Shown: positions 4,641 through 5,576 of the stretch, piece by piece
How the letters are laid out: each line of letters starts with the position of its first letter
Position numbering within the stretch: the stretch's first letter is position 1
Origin: Oscillospiraceae bacterium
GTDB taxonomy: Bacteria > Bacillota_A > Clostridia > Oscillospirales > Ruminococcaceae
Direction: 5' to 3'
Assembly: GCA_017848205.1 (NCBI GenBank)
Contig: JAGDDO010000268.1
Span: 1 to 5,576, forward strand
DNA length: 5,576 nt
Made by a program: the position numbers and the translations under genes
The notes under the pieces: generated by a model
What the model saw: only the letters and a program-made list of their open reading frames with translations
Database searches by the model: none
Told to the model about the DNA's origin: nothing

Positions 4641-5576
4641 ATGAAACGGCTTGTAATCGGAATACTTGCACATGTTGACTCAGGCAAAACAAGTCTGTCG
4701 GAGGGACTGCTTTACAGTTCCGGAGACATCAGAAAGCTCGGAAGAGTTGATCATAAAACATCGTTCCTTGATACCAGCAGTGTTGAAAAGGACAGGGGAA
4801 TTACAGTGTTTTCAAAGCAGGCTGTCATACATCTTGATGATACGGAAATAACCCTTCTCGATACTCCGGGACACATCGACTTCTCAGCCGAGACTGAAAG
4901 GACGCTTCAGGTGCTCGACTATGCCGTTCTTGTAATAAACGGATCGGACGGTGTACAGAACCATACACGTACTCTGTGGAAGCTTCTTGAACGCTACGAC
5001 GTTCCTGTGTTCGTGTTTATAAACAAGATGGACCTTCCGGGGACTAACAGGGATGATCTCATTTCTGACGCAAAGAAAAAGCTGAATGACTCATGCTGCC
5101 GTTTCGACAGGGATCTTTCCTCGGAAGAGTTTATGGAAGAAGCAGCGTCCCATGATGAAGTCCTTATGCAGAAATTCTTCGACGGTGAGGCTTTTGAAGA
5201 TGCTGATCTTATCAGATGCATTAAGGAAAGAAAGATCTTCCCGTGCTTTTTCGGTTCAGCACTGAAGCTTGACGGTGTTGACGCTTTCCTGAAAGCCATA
5301 GACAGATTTACTGAAGCTCCGTCCGAAAATAATGAAATCGCTGCAAGAGTTTTCAAGATAAGCGAGGACGAGCAGGGCAACAGACTTACTCACATGAAAA
5401 TAACAGGCGGAAAGCTTCATGTGCGTGACATGATCGGCGAAGAGAAAATAAGCCGTCTGCGTGTCTATTCCGGACTTAAGTTCCAGCCTGTTGATGAAGC
5501 CGTTCAGGGAATGATAGTGGCTGCCACAGGACTTGATGCGACATATCCGGGACAGGGTATAGGCAGTGAGGAAGAC
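4641..5576 (+). CDS. EF-G/TetM-like translational GTPase (3' partial)
   Basis: First 312 codons of a translational GTPase close to the ribosomal-protection (TetM/TetO/TetW) branch of the EF-G superfamily; the frame stays open to the last base, and family members have about 640-900 residues, so over half is missing. All five G motifs are visible: AHVDSGKT (10-17), RGIT (52-55), DTPGH (74-78), NKMD (128-131) and GSA (205-207), so GTP binding and hydrolysis should be intact. H78 is the catalytic histidine. From about 225 the domain II beta-barrel starts (ARVFKI, MKITGGKLHVRD). The N-terminus resembles TetM (compare ILAHVDSGKTSL and GLLYSSG), but divergence is clear, as in chromosomal homologues of Clostridia annotated as translation factor GTPases. 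It would act on the ribosome. Tetracycline resistance cannot be claimed because domain IV, whose loops contact the drug site, lies outside the window. Base composition matches the flanking genes, so no sign of recent transfer. Confidence 0.9.
   Translation, partial: MKRLVIGILAHVDSGKTSLSEGLLYSSGDIRKLGRVDHKTSFLDTSSVEKDRGITVFSKQAVIHLDDTEITLLDTPGHIDFSAETERTLQVLDYAVLVINGSDGVQNHTRTLWKLLERYDVPVFVFINKMDLPGTNRDDLISDAKKKLNDSCCRFDRDLSSEEFMEEAASHDEVLMQKFFDGEAFEDADLIRCIKERKIFPCFFGSALKLDGVDAFLKAIDRFTEAPSENNEIAARVFKISEDEQGNRLTHMKITGGKLHVRDMIGEEKISRLRVYSGLKFQPVDEAVQGMIVAATGLDATYPGQGIGSEED

Noticed and set aside
4666..4851. 61-codon frame at the start of the GTPase gene
   Set aside because: The overlapping frame from 4641 carries all GTPase motifs and the ribosome binding site; this one is a shadow.

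Overview
The window looks like chromosomal housekeeping DNA from a low-to-moderate GC member of the Clostridia, most likely a Ruminococcus-like Oscillospiraceae. The grounds are the gene order flavoprotein - cmk - plsC - ispH/rpsA, the IspH-S1 fusion typical of Clostridia, strong AGGAGG-type ribosome binding sites and one TTG start. The taxonomic call is inference from gene content and style; no rRNA is present. All genes are on the + strand.

Layout: (1) 1-1149, the C-terminal ~382 codons of an HI0933/YhiN/BaiN-family FAD flavoprotein whose N-terminus lies left of the window. (2) 1147-1260, a compact intergenic element with imperfect terminal inverted repeats, three internal hairpins and TA at both ends; it resembles a MITE or an intergenic repeat family. 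(3) 1288-1959, cmk (cytidylate kinase). (4) 1963-2562, plsC (1-acylglycerol-3-phosphate acyltransferase) with a TTG start. (5) 2564-4513, a 649-aa fusion of IspH (HMBPP reductase, residues 1-279) to a four-domain S1 protein (residues 280-649). (6) 4549-4593, a strong intrinsic terminator. (7) 4641-5576, the first 312 codons of an EF-G/TetM-like translational GTPase that runs off the right edge.

cmk, plsC and ispH/rpsA are packed with gaps of 3 and 1 bases and form one operon, closed by the terminator at 4549. It joins CMP/dCMP phosphorylation, phosphatidate synthesis, the last step of the MEP isoprenoid pathway and an S1-type RNA-binding protein. The GTPase gene follows the terminator and has its own strong ribosome binding site, so it is probably a separate unit, also concerned with the ribosome.

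The most interesting signal is inside the fusion gene. At the IspH/S1 junction there is a near-perfect Shine-Dalgarno (3382-3390) and an in-frame ATG (3401), exactly where a free-standing S1 protein would begin. About 330 bases upstream, in a very AT-rich part of ispH, is a promoter-like pair, TTGCAA - 17 bases - TATAAT (3045-3073). Codon use also changes across the junction. Together these suggest one locus making both an IspH-S1 fusion and a separate, more abundant S1 protein. No CRISPR array, tRNA, rRNA, riboswitch or complete insertion sequence was recognised, and no clearly new multi-gene system was found.
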